From: Streptomyces sp. LHD-70
GTDB lineage: Bacteria; Actinomycetota; Actinomycetes; Streptomycetales; Streptomycetaceae
Direction of reading: 5' to 3'
Assembly: GCF_031157275.1 (NCBI RefSeq)
Contig: NZ_JAVIFW010000001.1
Span: 1-64,000, forward strand
DNA: 64,000 nt
In this document: positions 63,785 to 64,000 of the stretch, in pieces
How the letters are laid out: each line of letters starts with the position of its first letter
Position numbering within the stretch: the stretch's first letter is position 1
Made by a program: the position numbers and the translations under genes
Notes under the pieces: generated by a model
The model's input: the letters and a program-made list of their open reading frames with translations, nothing else
Databases searched by the model: none
What the model was told of the DNA's origin: nothing

Positions 63785-63829
63785 CGGGCGACTGGCGCCG
63801 AGGCGACACCCGCCCCGGCACGTGACGGG
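63748..63829. repeat. 41-bp tandem duplication over a gene 3' end
   Basis: Copies 63748-63788 and 63789-63829 are identical except for two substitutions (T/C and A/G). The first copy encodes the last residues DWRRGDTRPDT and the stop of the upstream gene; the second repeats them after the stop without coding use. Confidence 0.9.
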
Positions 63830-63857
63830 CCCCGGACGGTCGTGCCGTCCGGGGCCC
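63827..63857. terminator. bidirectional hairpin terminator
   Basis: GGGCCCCGGACGG (63827-63839) and CCGTCCGGGGCCC (63845-63857) form a perfect 13-bp stem with loop TCGTG between convergent genes. Confidence 0.88.
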
Positions 63858-63882
63858 GCGGCCGCCTGTCGCCCTCAGGACG

Positions 63883-64000
63883 TCACGGCAGCACCTTCTC
63901 GATCCGCACACTCCCCGAACCGGCAACCGTCCCGCGGGAGTTGAGCACCCGCACCTCGCCGAAGAACTGCCGCCCCTCGGGTGCCGCGCCCGCGACCACG
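63883..64000 (-). CDS. 3' end of an unidentified gene (partial)
   Basis: The minus-strand frame is open from the window edge to TGA at 63883-63885. The visible 38 residues include GRQFFGEVRVLNSRGTVAG and VRIEKVLP, a beta-rich C-terminus. Too short to identify. The clear hairpin terminator just past the stop supports a real gene. Confidence 0.6.
   Translation of the reverse strand, partial: VVAGAAPEGRQFFGEVRVLNSRGTVAGSGSVRIEKVLP

Overview
The window is high-GC actinobacterial chromosome, almost certainly a Streptomyces. The coding style (very high third-position GC, frequent GTG starts, 4-bp ATGA/GTGA overlaps), the conservon, the csn-type chitosan operon, the HTH/DUF397 pair and the many eukaryotic-type kinases all point there. 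From memory, the gene order (single-strand-binding protein, PknG-type operon, csnR-K, pepN, asd) matches one arm of the S. coelicolor core. About 50 protein genes, one tRNA, one frameshifted gene and one partial gene at the right edge are annotated.

Layout. 0.2-5.9 kb: a small secreted or membrane protein, a VOC protein, a tandem-repeat tract, two membrane Ser/Thr kinases (one carrying an extracellular peptidoglycan-binding domain) and tRNA-Arg(TCT). 6.2-12.3 kb: two dynamin/YfjP-like GTPases in tandem, a second-type SSB protein, and an LAETG-anchored thioester (TQXA) surface protein behind a striking 29-bp dyad. 12.5-17 kb: housekeeping genes (EttA, thioesterase, truncated haemoglobin, PCMT-like methyltransferase). 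17-28.2 kb: one seven-gene minus-strand operon, glnX-glnH-coiled coil-pknG-PP2C-VWA-FHA. This is a complete phospho-signalling relay from an extracellular amino-acid sensor through kinase and phosphatase to a phospho-peptide reader. 28.4-35.2 kb: the csnR-E-F-G-H-K chitosan-oligosaccharide operon under a ROK operator. 35.3-43.6 kb: MscS channel, HNH nuclease, a large secreted GH84 protein, an unusual repeat-bearing small peptide, small membrane protein, EamA exporter and LysR regulator.

43.7-50.9 kb looks accessory: a class I terpene cyclase faces a six-gene operon made of a conservon (cvnA-B-C-D) and two cytochrome P450s. One P450 lacks the ExxR motif, as in CYP157. 51-54.5 kb: pepN and an orphan ABC ATPase broken by a one-base frameshift. 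54.5-59.1 kb: an HTH/DUF397 regulatory pair, a DUF1203 protein, then a lower-GC type-VII-like cassette (EspC-like protein, WXG-hydrolase, lipoprotein). 59.1-64 kb: LysR/MFS divergent pair, asd, an ECF sigma factor with a membrane partner, and the 3' end of an unidentified gene.

The strongest candidates for new biology are the seven-gene GlnX/PknG phosphorelay, the terpene-conservon island with an ExxR-less P450, the three-repeat CxCC peptide at 40868-41131, the paired GTPases (one with a degenerate G4 motif), and the dyad at 10755-10783. All functions are read from motifs and context; no database search was run.
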